The notes below the pieces were generated by a model that was given only the letters and a program-made list of their open reading frames with translations, was not told where the DNA came from and made no database searches. DNA of 64,000 nt, from assembly GCA_052117605.1 (NCBI GenBank), contig JBQKIT010000001.1; one strand, written 5' to 3'. Of this stretch, positions 63,282-64,000 are shown in pieces (position 1 is the stretch's first letter; each line of letters starts with the position of its first letter). The stretch comes from CAG-791 sp000431495 (GTDB lineage: Bacteria > Bacillota > Clostridia > Lachnospirales > Lachnospiraceae). Made by a program: the position numbers and the translations under genes.

Positions 63282-63505
63282 GCGGAATATTATGGAAATT
63301 CTCCGATCAGCTGGATGATGCTGACCGGATCATGATTCAGAAGGACTTCATTACCCTGAGTGATGGTGTCAGCTACTATGGACTAGGCAAGAAGCCATTC
63401 ACCCGTATTGCCAGAGAGGCCGGTGCCGTATATAAGATCGGCAAAATGGTTCGGATCAGGCGAGATATTTTGGAAGAGTATCTAAGGCAGATACAGAAAA
63501 AATGA
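63278..63505 (+). CDS. Second Xis-like / DUF6462-type DNA-binding protein
   Basis: A 75-residue protein starting at the ATG 63278, within ATGA shared with the previous gene, so translation is coupled. ITLSDGVSYYGLGKKPFTRIAREAGAVYKIGKMVRIRRDILEEYLRQI matches the same pattern as its neighbour (an HTH, then AGAVYKI and a final EEYLRQI helix). The two are probably an old tandem duplication and may act as a heteromer. A strong terminator follows at 63512. Confidence 0.75.
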   Translation: MSGILWKFSDQLDDADRIMIQKDFITLSDGVSYYGLGKKPFTRIAREAGAVYKIGKMVRIRRDILEEYLRQIQKK

Positions 63506-63511
63506 CAAGAT

Positions 63512-63552
63512 AAAGGACAGGTTTCCGCGTGGGACAGCCTGTCCTTTTTTTT
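63512..63552 (+). terminator. Intrinsic terminator after the Xis-like pair
   Basis: Perfect 10-bp stem AAAGGACAGG/CCTGTCCTTT (63512-63521 with 63538-63547) and a run of T to 63552. Confidence 0.9.
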
Positions 63553-63719
63553 GGCCTCTCTGCATATCCCGTTTCATCCAATAAGAAATGCCATGATGAC
63601 AGCAACTGTACTGCAATAACCATATCGTTCATCGCATCAAAGATTCTAAAAAAAATTTCTTCAGTGACAAAAACACATCGCATTTTTTGCCCTCCAACTG
63701 GCCTAACTATAGAGACGTT
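63553..63719. other. AT-rich stretch without a supported gene
   Basis: About 165 bases with runs of A and T. A 72-codon plus-strand frame (63529-63747) and a 75-codon minus-strand frame cross the terminator and have no ribosome sites, so they are not called. Confidence 0.5.
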
Positions 63720-64000
63720 TCAACGGAGGGGTTTCCCCAATGACTGATTGATCGGAAAGGATCCGGTAATCGGGATGGAAATGTCTGAAGCCTGTAAAGG
63801 CAGTGACAACTGAATACGTACATCTATCGGATTACATTCCGGTGTGTGGAGCCACCAAAGCGGTCCGCCATGATCCTTCCTGAGAGTAAAACGGGAAAAG
63901 CCTTCCCGCTCTTCTAAGGTTGGGGAGCGATTCTGACCAGCCCAAAACGCAGGGCAGCTACCTGTGAGGCGAAGATCCATGCCGGTGATAATGATACTTC
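63720..64000 (-). CDS. Possible 3' end of a minus-strand gene running off the window
   Basis: The minus-strand frame is open from the window edge to a TGA at 63720-63722, at least 90 codons (ITGMDLRLTGSCPAFWAGQ near the edge; SDISIPITGSFPINQ near the end). The ATG at 63980 is internal to the open frame. I do not recognise the product. It is the opposite strand to the Xis-like genes. The repeated ITG pieces might mark a real protein, but the reading frame could also be chance. Confidence 0.3.
   Translation of the reverse strand, partial: SIIITGMDLRLTGSCPAFWAGQNRSPTLEEREGFSRFTLRKDHGGPLWWLHTPECNPIDVRIQLSLPLQASDISIPITGSFPINQSLGKPLR

Noticed and set aside
63529..63747. 72-codon plus-strand frame
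   Set aside because: It begins within the terminator hairpin and has no ribosome site or recognisable product.

Overview
The window is chromosomal DNA of about 50% GC from a Firmicute, most likely a Lachnospiraceae-type Clostridia. The reasons are the gene neighbourhoods (tsaE-tsaB-rimI...tsaD, dnaE-pfkA, greA-lysS), an FMN riboswitch driving an ECF riboflavin transporter, strong purine-rich ribosome binding sites, frequent TTG/GTG starts, small clostridial families such as a DUF6145-like protein, and DUF6462/Xis-like genes at the right end. No rRNA, tRNA or CRISPR array was seen.

Positions 1-16.7 kb hold accessory envelope genes. There is a 5'-truncated MBOAT O-acyltransferase with a DHHW/AlgX-like partner, and a polyprenyl-phosphate glycosyltransferase with a GT-C-like membrane protein (a YkoT/YkoS-like pair). 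On the minus strand lie a Crp/Fnr regulator and a radical SAM/SPASM + FAD oxidoreductase operon. A polytopic membrane protein split into two overlapping ORFs follows. Then comes a MoxR-type module: LRR protein, DUF2201/VWA protein, double-GNAT protein and MoxR AAA+ ATPase. A membrane-anchored SGNH-like protein with Lys/Ala repeats closes the region on the minus strand.

Positions 16.9-36.9 kb are a large cell-surface polysaccharide locus. It contains dTDP-sugar genes rfbB-rfbA-rfbC (no rfbD), a Wzm-like permease and a Wzt-like ATPase with a C-terminal carbohydrate-binding domain. A methyltransferase-kinase fusion resembling the O-antigen chain terminator WbdD follows, then three related tandem-GT2 proteins, a phosphosugar mutase, further GT2 enzymes, a polyprenyl-phosphate sugar phosphotransferase and an LCP ligase. 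The likely logic is: make the lipid-linked glycan, cap it, export it through the ABC transporter, and attach it to peptidoglycan with LCP.

Positions 36.9-62.6 kb are mostly housekeeping: glmS, a small alarmone synthetase, a tail-anchored coiled-coil protein, an M23/LysM/G5 peptidase, murA, riboswitch-ribU, tsaE, tsaB, rimI, rnz, tsaD, ispD, dnaE, pfkA, a SpoU rRNA methylase, proC, an SPFH protein, argF, birA, a DUF6145-like protein, dusB, greA and lysS. greA has a perfect consensus promoter followed by an intrinsic terminator inside its leader.

Positions 62.6-64.0 kb look like the start of an integrated mobile element directly downstream of lysS: repeated 10-mers one helical turn apart, further short iterons, two overlapping Xis-like genes and a strong terminator. 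The element's integrase is not in the window.
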